A stretch of 56,571 bases of DNA from JAVBNO01 sp031551485 (lineage in GTDB: Bacteria; Bacillota; Clostridia; Oscillospirales; Ruminococcaceae), in NCBI GenBank assembly GCA_031551485.1, contig JAVBNO010000048.1:1-56571 (forward strand), written 5' to 3'. Under the pieces are notes generated by a model. It was not told the origin of the DNA. It did no database searches and worked only from the letters and a program-made list of their open reading frames with translations. Position 1 is the first letter of the stretch. Every line of letters begins with the position of its first letter. Below, one piece after another: positions 16,452 to 24,961 of the stretch. Made by a program: the position numbers and the translations under genes.

Positions 16452-16670
16452 AGACCCAAAACCATTCTCCCCATAAGCCGGGCGTTTCCTGTGCAGATAT
16501 GCCCTCGCCCTAAGGATGGGGCTGGGGGAAACCATGTGGTTTCCCCAGAAAATGTTTTTGCATACTTTTTGCGCCAAAAAGTATGGGCCAGTCGCGGCCC
16601 AAGCGACATGCTAGATGCCTGCCGGAGCGGCTGCCCCTCTGCCGTATTTTGATTTAACATCAATATCAAT
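16452..16670. repeat. Structured intergenic repeat, copy 3
   Basis: A full copy. The first hairpin is perfect here (16525-16546, GGGGAAACCA-TG-TGGTTTCCCC), the 25-base palindrome is at 16561-16585, and the GTCGC/GCGAC element and GCCGGAGCGGCTG block follow. Confidence 0.82.
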
Positions 16671-16708
16671 GCCGACCTTTCCCCACTGCACCGCTTGCCC
16701 CCTAGCAC

Positions 16709-16915
16709 AGACCCAAACCTGTCCTCCTCATAAGCCGGGCGTTTCCTGTGCACCTTGGCCCTCGCCCTAAGGATGGGGCTGGGGGAAACCATGTGGTTTC
16801 CCCAGAAAATGTTTTTGCATACTTTTTGCGCCAAAAAGTATGGGCCGGTCGCGGCGCGAGCGACAGGCCAGATAGTTGTCGGAGCGGCTGCACGTCTGCC
16901 GTATTTCTATATTTA
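16709..16915. repeat. Structured intergenic repeat, copy 4
   Basis: A full copy starting AGACCCAAACC, directly after copy 3 in the same orientation. Its central palindrome is at 16818-16842, and the GTCGC...GCGAC stem has a GC-rich loop variant. Confidence 0.82.
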
Positions 16916-16975
16916 TAGCGGTATGGATATTGACGCTTTTTCTCATTCACCTCAAACACCTCACAATCGCCACCC

Positions 16976-17001
16976 AACCCCGCGTTCATTGACGCGGGGT
17001 T
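16976..17001 (+). terminator. GC-rich hairpin closing the second repeat array
   Basis: AACCCCGCGT pairs with ACGCGGGGTT, followed by TCCC. It resembles the hairpin at 5906-5922 and is the best candidate stop for plus-strand transcripts from dhaL. Confidence 0.55.
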
Positions 17002-17014
17002 TCCCTATACAATC

Positions 17015-17050
17015 AAAAAAGACCTGCCGCATTTGGGCAGGTCTTTTTTT
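17015..17050 (-). terminator. Intrinsic terminator of the alcohol dehydrogenase operon
   Basis: GACCTGCC pairs with GGCAGGTC, with A and T runs on both sides, so it works on either strand. It lies 12 bases past the end of the minus-strand dehydrogenase gene. Confidence 0.85.
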
Positions 17051-17061
17051 GCTAAACGCTT

Positions 17062-18243
17062 TTACCGTGCGTTTTTGTAAATCTCAATCAACTTCGCTTT
17101 GGGCAGCTCCATAAAGCGGCCAATTTTCTTTTGACCGCCCCGCACGCATTTTTCGGCCATATCTTCAATATCCGCGTCGGAAATGCTCTTGCCCACCAAT
17201 GCCCCAATGGTAATAGGCATGCCGATGGAGGCAAAATATTGTTCGGTGCGGCGAATGCCCTCCAGCGCCGTGGTCTCGGGGTTCTCGTAATTCATGGGCA
17301 CTTTCCAAACGTTCACGGCATACCGCACAAAGCGGCTGACATTGGCTTTGTAAACGTATCGGGCCCATGCCCCCCAAACCGCGGCCAACCCGGCGCCGTG
17401 GGTTACGTCATATTTGCCGCTCAATTCATGCTCCAGCATATGCACGGCAAAGTCGCCCGCAAGCCCTAACCCCGTCAGGTCGTTGTGGGACAGGCTGCCC
17501 GCCCACATCACTTCCGACCGGGCTTCATAATTCTCCGGGTCCTCCATGCAAATCCGGCCATAATAGGAGGTGACCTGCAAAATCTCCTCGGCAATCCGGT
17601 CGGTCAATTCATTGCAGCCGCCGGGGGAGAAGTACCGGTCCAGGGTATGCATCATAATGTCAACCACACCGGCCGCGGTCTGATAAGGCGGCAATGTAAA
17701 CATAAACTCCGGGTTCATGATGGTGAATTTAGGCCGCACCAGCGGGGTGCTGTATCCAATTTTAATCCAGTTGTCTTCGTTGGTGATCACAGTCGAATCG
17801 CTGGTTTCGCTGCCCGCCGCCGCAATCGTCAGCACGCTGGCCACCGGCAAAGCGGCCACGGGTTGAACCTTGTCGGTATAAAAATCCCACACGTCGCCCT
17901 CATAGCACACCGCCATCGCCGCCGCCTTACAAGCGTCGATAACGCTGCCGCCGCCCACAGCCAAAACAAAGTCCACGCCCTCTTTTTTGGCAAGGGCAGT
18001 GGCTTCCCGCACCTGCGAAAGCCGGGGATTAGGCACAATGCCGCCGGCCACCACATAACCAATGCCCGCTGCCGCCAACGACTTTTGAATCACATCCATC
18101 AGCCCGTTTTTGATCACCCGGTCGGTACCATATTGAATCAGAACTTTGGTGCCGCCAAACTCTTTTACCTTGGAACCCACATCCAGATGCATGTCTTTGC
18201 CAAAGTAAACTTTGGTGGGGGAGTAGTAAACAAAATTATTCAT
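17062..18243 (-). CDS. Iron-containing alcohol dehydrogenase (butanol dehydrogenase-like)
   Basis: 393 residues from ATG 18243 (GAAGG upstream). The NAD(P)-binding signal AVGGGSVIDACKAAAM lies near residue 90. Metal ligands fit the Fe-ADH pattern: Asp/His in AAGVVDIMMHTLDRYF and His in FAVHMLEHELSGKYDVTHGAGLAAVWGAWA. It resembles YqhD/BdhA enzymes reducing aldehydes or oxidising alcohols with NAD(P)H. As last gene of the FGGY kinase-epimerase operon it may oxidise a sugar alcohol to the ketose or remove aldehydes. Family sure. Confidence 0.9.
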   Translation of the reverse strand: MNNFVYYSPTKVYFGKDMHLDVGSKVKEFGGTKVLIQYGTDRVIKNGLMDVIQKSLAAAGIGYVVAGGIVPNPRLSQVREATALAKKEGVDFVLAVGGGSVIDACKAAAMAVCYEGDVWDFYTDKVQPVAALPVASVLTIAAAGSETSDSTVITNEDNWIKIGYSTPLVRPKFTIMNPEFMFTLPPYQTAAGVVDIMMHTLDRYFSPGGCNELTDRIAEEILQVTSYYGRICMEDPENYEARSEVMWAGSLSHNDLTGLGLAGDFAVHMLEHELSGKYDVTHGAGLAAVWGAWARYVYKANVSRFVRYAVNVWKVPMNYENPETTALEGIRRTEQYFASIGMPITIGALVGKSISDADIEDMAEKCVRGGQKKIGRFMELPKAKLIEIYKNAR

Positions 18244-18292
18244 ACAGCTGCCTTCTTTCTGCAAACGTCAAGACCATCGGCGTCCGCGCATA

Positions 18293-19393
18293 TTAAAATG
18301 AAATCTTTTTCAAGTTCAACTGGCCGTCCCACTGGTCCACAAAACCGCAGACCAGCTCAATCGTTTTGGCCAAATCGTCCAGGCTTAACACTTCCACCGG
18401 TGTGTGGGCGTACCGTGTCGGCACCGATATATTGGCCGTCGCCACGCCCTTGTCGCCCGAAATGGCAATATAGCTTGTCTCGGTCAGCACTCCCCGGCAA
18501 ATTTCCCGCTGGAACGCAATGCCGCCCTTTTGGCATACGCTTTCCAAAAAGTGCACCAGCGCCTCATTGGGCACAATGCCGTTTAACGTGCCCCGTCCGT
18601 GATAATTCAAGTAGGTGAACGCAGGGCCTTTGCCCACTGTCAAATAGGTGGCGCCTTTGGCATCGGGGGAATCGCCCGCCGGCGAAATATCAATGCCAAT
18701 GGCAACGTCTGCGTCCACTTTCCGGGCCGCCGGCATAATGCCGCGTATATTGAACTCCTCCTGCACGCTGGCAATCAGGTATAAATCAAAAGGCAGCTTC
18801 TTGCCTTTGGCGTGTTCGGCCAGCGCCAACAGTACCACCAGCGCCATCCGGTCGTCCAGGCTCTTTGTGGAAATCAGGTTGTTGCCCATCTCTACAAAAT
18901 TGTGGGTATAAGCCACAATACACCCTTCGGTAATGTCCAAAGCGGCGGCCTCTTCCCGGCTCCGGCAGCCAATATCCAGCGCCAGCACCGAAAGATCAGG
19001 CATTTTGTCCTTTTCCGCCGGCGACATCAAATGGTGGGATTTCGCCCCCACCACGCCCTTCACATAGGTGCCTTTGTGGGTGCGTACCTGCAAAATGCTG
19101 CCGGGTAACACATGATTGTTCACGGCGGACACACGCTCCAGGCGCAAAAAGCCGTCGTCTTCCACTTTTTTCACAATCAGGCCGACTTCGTCCATATGCC
19201 CGAAAAACAACACCCGCTGGGCATCTTTTTGGCCGGATAAAAAGCGGGCGGTCACATTGCCCAGCATATCCACTTCCACATCGTCAAAATGCGCTTTTAG
19301 GTGTTTGTACATATACTGTACTACTTCATCCTCCCGGGACGAAACACCCACCAGCGCGGTTAATTCTTTCAGTCGCTCTTTTATTTGGTTCAT
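18293..19393 (-). CDS. M42 family aminopeptidase (FrvX/YsdC-like)
   Basis: 366 residues with AAGGAGG before the ATG. All dinuclear metal-site signatures are present: GHMDEVG (near residue 65), KSLDDR (bridging Asp), VQEEFNIRG (catalytic Glu pair), IDIS, and the final His in PTRYAHTPVEV. M42 enzymes are large self-compartmentalising aminopeptidases; some were first named endoglucanases and they often occur in sugar operons (such as frvX). It sits between the epimerase and dehydrogenase genes, and its role there is unknown. Function as a peptidase is by family. Confidence 0.9.
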   Translation of the reverse strand: MNQIKERLKELTALVGVSSREDEVVQYMYKHLKAHFDDVEVDMLGNVTARFLSGQKDAQRVLFFGHMDEVGLIVKKVEDDGFLRLERVSAVNNHVLPGSILQVRTHKGTYVKGVVGAKSHHLMSPAEKDKMPDLSVLALDIGCRSREEAAALDITEGCIVAYTHNFVEMGNNLISTKSLDDRMALVVLLALAEHAKGKKLPFDLYLIASVQEEFNIRGIMPAARKVDADVAIGIDISPAGDSPDAKGATYLTVGKGPAFTYLNYHGRGTLNGIVPNEALVHFLESVCQKGGIAFQREICRGVLTETSYIAISGDKGVATANISVPTRYAHTPVEVLSLDDLAKTIELVCGFVDQWDGQLNLKKISF

Positions 19394-19498
19394 ACTTTTT
19401 CCTCCTTGCGCATCCTGTGCGCCACATTTGATAGCAGGCGGGACATCCCTATTCTGTCCCGGTCATACTGTATTTTGCCCAAGGATTCGTCATTTCTT

Positions 19499-20356
19499 TC
19501 AGGGCAAGCCCTGATACACCCGGTCCAAATGACCCCGCAAAAAGCGGTTCACCCGCGCCGCCTCCTCCCGCCAGTCAAAGGCCGGCTGCAAAAACAGTTC
19601 GGCGGTAAAAATCCGCACGCCCAGGCGGTGAATGACCGGCACCGCCGCCTCAAAGTCAACATGCCCTTCGCCATACCGGGTGAACCGGTATTCGCCGGGC
19701 AGGGAATCTTTTAAGTGCATGGCGGCCATTTTCCCCCGCCCCGTTTCCATATCCGCCAGCACAGCGGCCGTATCGCCCCCAAAGGCATTGTAACTGTTGG
19801 CCACGTCCCCGTAAATACAGCAGTAAGGCGAGTCAACCTGCCCCACCCAATAGGCCGCCTTGGCAATGCGATCGACAAACGGCTTCTCCGCATTCTCAAT
19901 GCCGATGATAATGCCTCGCCGGGCTGCCATCGCCACGGCAATGGGCAGATTTTGGGCGAACCGCGCGGCCGTTTCAGGGGTGGAGGGTGTTTCATAGACA
20001 TCGTAGCCGTTCACCAGCAAAATACCGGCCCCCAAATCATCCGCCAGATCCAGCCCCTTTTCCAAAAGGGCAAAGGCTTTCCGGTTGGCGTCGGCGTCCA
20101 ACGTTCCCAAAGGATAAGAACGCAGCAAACTCAGCGACAGCGTCGTCAAGCGGATGTCGTTGTCAAACATAAAACCCGCAAGGGCCCGCCGTTCCGCCTT
20201 GCTCCAGTCCAGCCGGGCTGCCCGTTCCGGGTTCTGGTCAATGCACAGCTCGCAGCTGTCATATCCCAGCTCCTTGGCGGTTTGCAGCTTTTCCTCAATC
20301 GGCAATGCGTCCGGCATCGCCTTTTCATAAAGTGCCAGTGAATACAACTTTTCCAT
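19499..20356 (-). CDS. L-ribulose-5-phosphate 3-epimerase-like (UlaE/SgbU family)
   Basis: 285 residues, a TIM-barrel sugar-phosphate isomerase/epimerase. Family hallmarks are SLALYEKAMPDALPIEEKL at the N-terminus, SCELCIDQNPERAARLDWS (about residues 34-52), metal-ligand Glu in IGIENAEKPF, Asp/Asn in YGDVANSYN, His in MHLKDS, and Glu in FTAELF. The enzyme interconverts L-ribulose- and L-xylulose-5-phosphate, or a related ketose phosphate. It lies 22 bases downstream of the FGGY kinase, so it likely acts on that kinase's product. Confidence 0.82.
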   Translation of the reverse strand: MEKLYSLALYEKAMPDALPIEEKLQTAKELGYDSCELCIDQNPERAARLDWSKAERRALAGFMFDNDIRLTTLSLSLLRSYPLGTLDADANRKAFALLEKGLDLADDLGAGILLVNGYDVYETPSTPETAARFAQNLPIAVAMAARRGIIIGIENAEKPFVDRIAKAAYWVGQVDSPYCCIYGDVANSYNAFGGDTAAVLADMETGRGKMAAMHLKDSLPGEYRFTRYGEGHVDFEAAVPVIHRLGVRIFTAELFLQPAFDWREEAARVNRFLRGHLDRVYQGLP

Positions 20357-20378
20357 GAATCCCCGTCACCATTTCCCG

Positions 20379-21917
20379 TTATTCGGCGCTAAAGCAGGCT
20401 GTCGTCTCCCGCATCCAGTCGCCGCACTGCTCATAGGCTTTTTGGTACTGAGCAAAAATTTTCTTGTACTTCGCATGGTTCTCCAAATTGGGCTCAATGC
20501 GCTTGACATATTGCACCATATGCGCTACCGCCTCGTCCAAATCCGGGTACAGCCCAGCGGCTAGCGTGGCAATAATTGCCGAACCCAGCGTGGGCGATTG
20601 AGGATTCTTGGGCACGTTCACCACAACGTTGGAAACGTCGGCGTGAATCTGCATCCACAAATCGGAGTTGGTGGTGCCGCCGCCCATACAAATTTCTTCC
20701 ACCGGAAAACCCGCCCGCCGAAACGACTGGAACACGTTCTCGGTGCCAAAAGCTACCCCTTCCATAATCGCCCGGAAAATATGCGCCTGGGTGTGCCCAA
20801 GGGACAAACCATAAATCATACCCCGCACCTTGGCGTCGGTGTAAGGGGTGCGGTTGCCCTGCCACCAGTCCAGCACCAGCAGCCCGTCGGCGCCCGGCGG
20901 CAGTTTGGCCGCTTCCCGGTTCAAAATGGCGTAAGCGCCCTCCGGTGTGGCGTCCAAATCCTTGCAGAAATATTTTTTAAACCAGCTTACAATAGAACCC
21001 GAGGAAGTCTGTCCGCCCTCCACAACGCCCATGCCTTTCACAAGGCATTCGGGGAAGGGGCCGAAAACGCCTTCTTTGGTGTATTGATACGTATCGGTTA
21101 ACCCCATAATCAAATGGGATGAACCGGTAATCAGCGCGACTTTGCCCGGCTTAATCACGCCCAGGCCATAGTTGCCAATGTAGGCGTCAATGCCCCCCTG
21201 GCCCACGATGGTTTTTTCCGAAAGACCCAAAAAGGCGGCGGCTTCCGGGGTCAGGGTGCCCAAAGGATCGCCAAGGTGGTGAATTTCCTGGGGGAATTTG
21301 GCCAGCACATCGCCCAAGCCAATTTCATTGTAAAAGTCCACCGGCCATCCGCCGTTGGGGGCGTCATAATACCACCGCACGGCAATATTATTCATGTTGG
21401 CGGTCCATTTGCCCGTCAGCTTGTAAGTAATCCAGTCGGCGTATTCGCATACCCGGTCGGCCTTTTGGTAGTTTTCCGGCTCGTGCTTTTTCAGCCACAG
21501 TGCCTTGCAAGGCATCCACTCGGCCGACACGTTGCCGTACCCGTTAAATTTCAGCATCTCGTGGCCGGTGGCCTTAATGGCCGCCGCTTCCTCCGCCGAC
21601 CGCACATCCATCCAAATCAGGCAGTTGCGCAGGGGCGTGCCGTCATTCATCGAAAGCATGACGCTGCAGCAGGTCACATCATAAGACATGGCGACAATAT
21701 CCTCTTTGTCAATGCCCGATTCAGCCAGCGCTTTTTTTGTGCTCTGGGCCAGACAATTCCACCAATCCATCGGGTCCTGCTCCGCCCACCCGGGGTGAGG
21801 ATGATAAGTGGGATACTCGGTGGCCGCAAAAACAATTTCGTTGCCGTCAAGGTCATAAATGCCTACCCGCATACCGCCGGTGCCGCCGTCAAAACCAAGC
21901 ACATATTTCTTTGCCAT
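20379..21917 (-). CDS. FGGY-family carbohydrate kinase (xylulokinase/ribulokinase-like)
   Basis: 512 residues, first gene of the minus-strand operon, with GAGGAAAAAGACG before the ATG. The N-terminal loop is LGFDGGTGGMRVGIYD, the AMSYDVTCCSVML segment matches the sugar-binding region, the catalytic Asp is in GQGGIDAYIGNYG, and ICMGGGTTNSDLWMQIHADV is the C-terminal nucleotide motif. It is only distantly similar to the kinase at 6.9-8.6 kb, so the locus has two different ketose kinases. The partner epimerase suggests a pentulose substrate. Confidence 0.87.
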   Translation of the reverse strand: MAKKYVLGFDGGTGGMRVGIYDLDGNEIVFAATEYPTYHPHPGWAEQDPMDWWNCLAQSTKKALAESGIDKEDIVAMSYDVTCCSVMLSMNDGTPLRNCLIWMDVRSAEEAAAIKATGHEMLKFNGYGNVSAEWMPCKALWLKKHEPENYQKADRVCEYADWITYKLTGKWTANMNNIAVRWYYDAPNGGWPVDFYNEIGLGDVLAKFPQEIHHLGDPLGTLTPEAAAFLGLSEKTIVGQGGIDAYIGNYGLGVIKPGKVALITGSSHLIMGLTDTYQYTKEGVFGPFPECLVKGMGVVEGGQTSSGSIVSWFKKYFCKDLDATPEGAYAILNREAAKLPPGADGLLVLDWWQGNRTPYTDAKVRGMIYGLSLGHTQAHIFRAIMEGVAFGTENVFQSFRRAGFPVEEICMGGGTTNSDLWMQIHADVSNVVVNVPKNPQSPTLGSAIIATLAAGLYPDLDEAVAHMVQYVKRIEPNLENHAKYKKIFAQYQKAYEQCGDWMRETTACFSAE

Positions 21918-22028
21918 CGTCTTTTTCCTCCGTCTGCGTTCATTTCTCTTGTGGAATATGCCGGCCCCGTTTCACCCCTTGACCAAAGCCGACAAAAAGG
22001 GGCTGGACAGGTTGTGTAGATCTTTTTC

Positions 22029-22057
22029 AGTATACCATCTTTCTCCTTTTGGAGCAA
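22029..22057 (-). promoter_or_regulatory. Promoter of the kinase-epimerase-peptidase-dehydrogenase operon
   Basis: Minus-strand TTGCTC (22057-22052) and TATACT (22034-22029) are 17 bases apart, about 110 bases upstream of the kinase start. The -35 adjoins the T tract of the upstream ybaK terminator. Confidence 0.6.
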
Positions 22058-22081
22058 TAAAAAAACGCCTGTTACGGCGTC
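22058..22081 (-). terminator. Intrinsic terminator after ybaK
   Basis: On the minus strand GACGCC-GTAACA-GGCGT is followed by seven T residues. It separates the ybaK operon from the sugar kinase operon on the same strand. Confidence 0.8.
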
Positions 22082-22173
22082 TGGATTTCCAATCAAAAAG
22101 ATACAATATCTCGTTGTACGGGCAGGCGGCGTCGAACTTTTTCGACCCTTCGGTTCCCTTACAAAACAAGGCC

Positions 22174-22650
22174 TTACCCCATGATAAGCGCCGCCGTTTT
22201 CCCGTTGATAAGCCGTAAAAGGTCGCCCGGCGCAAGTTCCATCTGCAACCCGATTTTCCCGGCGCTCACCACCATCGTCGCAAGCCCGGTTGCCGATTCA
22301 TCCACGAAGGTGGGAAACAGCTTTTTCATGCCGACGGGCGAGCACCCGCCCCGGATATATCCGGTCACCCGCTCAAGATCAGCCACCTTCAGCATCGCTA
22401 CGCTCTTTTCACCGGCCGCCCGGGCGGCCGCCTTCAAATCCAGCTCCGCCGCCACCGGAATGACGAATACACAATACCCTTTGCCGCCCTGCGTCACCAA
22501 CGTCTTAAACACGCTTTGATGAGGCAGCCCCACCTTGTCGGCCACCGACACACCGTCAATGTGCCCGTCTCCGGCGTCATATTCGTGGGTTTCATACACA
22601 ACACCCGCCCGCTCCAGCTGCCGCAGGGCATTTGTCTTTTGTATCGCCAT
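22174..22650 (-). CDS. ybaK: Cys-tRNA(Pro)/Cys-tRNA(Cys) deacylase YbaK
   Basis: 158 residues, full length for YbaK/EbsC, which hydrolyses mischarged Cys-tRNA(Pro). The family blocks are YETHEYDA, VFKTLVTQ (with the conserved Lys), the CVFVIPVAAELDLKAAARAAG strand, and GGCSPVGMKKLFPTFVDESA containing the GxxSPxG loop. It starts 5 bases after the membrane protein upstream, so it is the last gene of a three-gene operon. Function by family is secure. Confidence 0.92.
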   Translation of the reverse strand: MAIQKTNALRQLERAGVVYETHEYDAGDGHIDGVSVADKVGLPHQSVFKTLVTQGGKGYCVFVIPVAAELDLKAAARAAGEKSVAMLKVADLERVTGYIRGGCSPVGMKKLFPTFVDESATGLATMVVSAGKIGLQMELAPGDLLRLINGKTAALIMG

Positions 22651-22655
22651 ATGTG

Positions 22656-23174
22656 TTATCCCCCCGCCCCGTAAGACACCCGTGTCCCTTGCATGGCCAT
22701 GGCGCTGTCCAATTCCTGTTTAAATGCATCGTACGCAGGGGGCAGCATGTAAAATACCACTTCGCCCTGGTCACGAATGGCAATATAAGCCCCCGAGACC
22801 GACTGCCGAATGATATCATATTTGACCGCCATAATCGACTGCAAAGGCCACCGCTGTACCGGGTGAGGTGCTTTTCGCTCCACAAACACCAATTCATGGG
22901 CCGTCAACACCAGTAATCCGCCCACAAACACAGAGCCGTTAGGTCGCCCGGCATTTTGGTACCATGTATAAGGAATGCCCAACTGTGTCAAAATACGCAG
23001 CTCCTTTTTCTCCTGGGACCCAATGGAAAAAAAGAAAAGGACAGCTGCCAACAAAAACATCCCAAGGCTCACCGGCATAGACCACGGTCCGGGCAATACC
23101 AGGTCGATCAGAAAATAGGTGATCACAGCAACAATAAGCCCGCAAGAAAAAGCAGTGGAGAAGCGTTTCCCCAT
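22656..23174 (-). CDS. Small membrane protein with a PH/GRAM-like cytoplasmic domain
   Basis: 172 residues. Two transmembrane helices fill residues 8-52 (AFSCGLIVAVITYFLIDLVL and SLGMFLLAAVLFFF), then a beta-rich domain (VGGLLVLTAHELVFVER, WPLQSIMAVKYDIIR) like those of PH/GRAM-type proteins. Unrecognised family. It is sandwiched with 6- and 5-base gaps between the GH25 lysozyme and ybaK genes, so it is co-transcribed with them. No function assigned. Confidence 0.65.
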   Translation of the reverse strand: MGKRFSTAFSCGLIVAVITYFLIDLVLPGPWSMPVSLGMFLLAAVLFFFSIGSQEKKELRILTQLGIPYTWYQNAGRPNGSVFVGGLLVLTAHELVFVERKAPHPVQRWPLQSIMAVKYDIIRQSVSGAYIAIRDQGEVVFYMLPPAYDAFKQELDSAMAMQGTRVSYGAGG

Positions 23175-23180
23175 TTTTCA

Positions 23181-23942
23181 TTACTTCCTTTCACAAATGG
23201 TGGATAGGCAAAATACGCTGTCAAAGGCCTCGCTGTCGCCATAGAAGACATTCATATCAATGAATGTCTCCGGCCCGCTATACCCCTCCAGCCGATGCCG
23301 GTTGGAGTATTGCCAAAACACCCAGTCTCGCCCTGCCAGCTTGGGCTCTCCCCAAATATCCCGTATCCACAGCATGTTATATGGATAATCCCCTTTGATG
23401 TAACGCTCATAAGACTCCATGGTGGCGTAAATAATCGGCTTCTTGCCGTAATGGGCTTCCACCGCCGCCAAGAACGCGTCCAGCTCCGGCTTCACATCCT
23501 CCCGACTCTTGGGCTGCTTCCCATAGGCACCGTAAAATTCGACGTCCACCACCGGCGGCAAATTGTCGGTGGCTGCCGGCACCGTCGCAATAAAATGGGC
23601 CGCCTGGTTTTCGCCGCTGCTGTCGTAACTGAAAAAGTGGTAAGCCCCCACCCGTACGCCGGCCTGCCGCGCCCCTTCGTAATTGGCGGCAAACTGCCTG
23701 TCCACGTGCTGGCTTCCTTCGGTGGCCTTGATAAACGCAAAACGGATGTCTTGCCCCGCCAGCGTCTTCCAGTCCACATCCCCCTGGTAGGAGGACACAT
23801 CAACGCCCCGCACCGGGTACCGGGCAGGGGAGGGGTTGTTCACATGCAAAACGCCCGCATAAAAAAGCCACCCCGCGCCCGCTAAAACAACAACGCCAAT
23901 GGTGGCAAAAATAAGAACCGAAACCAAAGTTTTTTTCCTCAT
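23181..23942 (-). CDS. Membrane-anchored GH25 lysozyme
   Basis: 253 residues with one N-terminal transmembrane anchor (residues 6-30) and an extracellular GH25 muramidase domain that cuts the glycan strand of peptidoglycan. Visible are GVDVSSYQGDVDW (substrate Asp), IRFAFIKATEGSQHVD, and the catalytic DVE in PPVVDVEFYG near residue 130; WVFWQYSNRHRLEGYSG is the closing block. No cell-wall binding repeats are present. It leads the operon with the PH-like membrane protein and ybaK, so it may be a housekeeping wall-remodelling enzyme. Confidence 0.9.
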   Translation of the reverse strand: MRKKTLVSVLIFATIGVVVLAGAGWLFYAGVLHVNNPSPARYPVRGVDVSSYQGDVDWKTLAGQDIRFAFIKATEGSQHVDRQFAANYEGARQAGVRVGAYHFFSYDSSGENQAAHFIATVPAATDNLPPVVDVEFYGAYGKQPKSREDVKPELDAFLAAVEAHYGKKPIIYATMESYERYIKGDYPYNMLWIRDIWGEPKLAGRDWVFWQYSNRHRLEGYSGPETFIDMNVFYGDSEAFDSVFCLSTICERK

Positions 23943-24049
23943 CGTCAGGTACTCCCCGCAACAATGCTAAAATCTGTTGTGCCACCAAAACAAGCAACCG
24001 CTTTCCAAATCAATCCCCGTCATCATAACCGATAACCGCCATCTTGCCC

Positions 24050-24715
24050 CTAGTCACGCAACGCACTCAAATCAAGGCCAAAATGAATCCAGTTGTTTTT
24101 TGTTTCCGCAATCGCCGCCGCTGCGTCATGACACTGCAAAGCGCGGATAATCCGCTCATGCTCTTCCACCGAGGCAATCTTAATCTCCGGATGATGATAA
24201 TGCAAATGCTCCACCCGCAGCACATGAAGCAACAGCTTTTCGGCAAAATCGCTTAAGAAATAGTTGTCGGCAATCGCCAATATAACCGCATGAAACTCCC
24301 GGTCGCACCGAAGCGAGGCGACGGGATCACGCTTTGCCACAGCGTTTCGCATGCGGTCGTTAATCTCGCACAACCTGGCAATGTCTTTATTGGTGATGCG
24401 GGGCAAAGCCTGGGTAAGCGCTTCGCTGTGCAAAACTGCAAGAAGCCCATAAATTTTTTTGGTTTCGTCAGCGTCAATCGGCGCAACCCTTGTCTCTTTG
24501 CCGGGCACAATTTCCAACAGGCGCTGGTCGCTCAGCATCTGCATCGCCTCGCGCACAGGCGTCCTGCTTACTTCAAAATGTACGGCAATTTCGCTGTCCG
24601 ACACCTTTTCCCCCGGCTGCAATGTCCCGTCAATAATCCAGCCACAAAGTGCCTCATAAATTTTGGTGCGCGCGCTTACCTTTTCAAGCGGCGCAGCCCC
24701 GTTGGGTATTGGCAA
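24050..24715 (-). CDS. GntR-family regulator with FCD domain
   Basis: 221 residues. The N-terminal winged helix (about residues 10-80) has the GntR signature GEKVSDSEIAVHFEVSRTPVREAMQML; the C-terminal all-helical FCD domain holds the metal/ligand set in LRCDREFHAVILAIADNYFL and a later EEHERIIRAL. Start is TTG 24715, as the nearby ATG at 24722 is out of frame. It is divergent from the symporter/diaminopropionate lyase operon and probably represses it, with an amino acid-like effector. Family sure, target inferred from position. Confidence 0.9.
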   Translation of the reverse strand: MPIPNGAAPLEKVSARTKIYEALCGWIIDGTLQPGEKVSDSEIAVHFEVSRTPVREAMQMLSDQRLLEIVPGKETRVAPIDADETKKIYGLLAVLHSEALTQALPRITNKDIARLCEINDRMRNAVAKRDPVASLRCDREFHAVILAIADNYFLSDFAEKLLLHVLRVEHLHYHHPEIKIASVEEHERIIRALQCHDAAAAIAETKNNWIHFGLDLSALRD

Positions 24716-24754
24716 TGCCCATCCACCTCTGCCTTCAAAAATTTAGACATTCCT

Positions 24755-24783
24755 ACTATACCATGTTATAATCGCCCTGACAA
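24755..24783 (-). promoter_or_regulatory. Promoter of the FCD GntR regulator
   Basis: Minus-strand TTGTCA (24783-24778) and TATAGT (24760-24755) are spaced by 17 bases, about 40 bases upstream of the start. Confidence 0.65.
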
Positions 24784-24865
24784 TCAGCCCTATAAGCAAG
24801 ATGCACAAACAAAGCCTTATTTGTCTGGTCAATCTTATAATTCGTATAGTATATACACAAATATG

Positions 24866-24893
24866 TTGAAAATCAATTACATTCATGTATAAT
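24866..24893 (+). promoter_or_regulatory. Promoter of the symporter / diaminopropionate lyase operon
   Basis: TTGAAA (24866-24871) and perfect TATAAT (24888-24893) with a 16-base spacer. The expected transcription start falls inside the palindrome that follows. A GTATAGTATATAC element at 24844-24856 just upstream could be a second regulator site. Confidence 0.72.
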
Positions 24894-24895
24894 AT

Positions 24896-24921
24896 GTAAT
24901 ATGCAATATATTGCATATTAC
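24896..24921 (+). promoter_or_regulatory. 26-bp perfect palindromic operator
   Basis: A perfect inverted repeat with half-site GTAATATGCAATA and no spacer, beginning 3 bases after the -10 box. Its position would let a bound dimer block transcription start. The divergent FCD GntR protein is the obvious candidate to bind it. Confidence 0.65.
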
Positions 24922-24961
24922 AAGGCGCTTGACAAACGCCGACAATTTGGGAGGGATTTGC

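Larger units (their letters stand above)
16416..17061. other. Intergenic array of structured repeats (second array)
   Basis: 646 bases between convergent dhaL and the alcohol dehydrogenase gene. It holds two full copies of the same repeat as at 5.3-5.9 kb, in the same orientation, then two hairpins. No gene is supported; the short frames found here repeat with the element. Confidence 0.8.
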
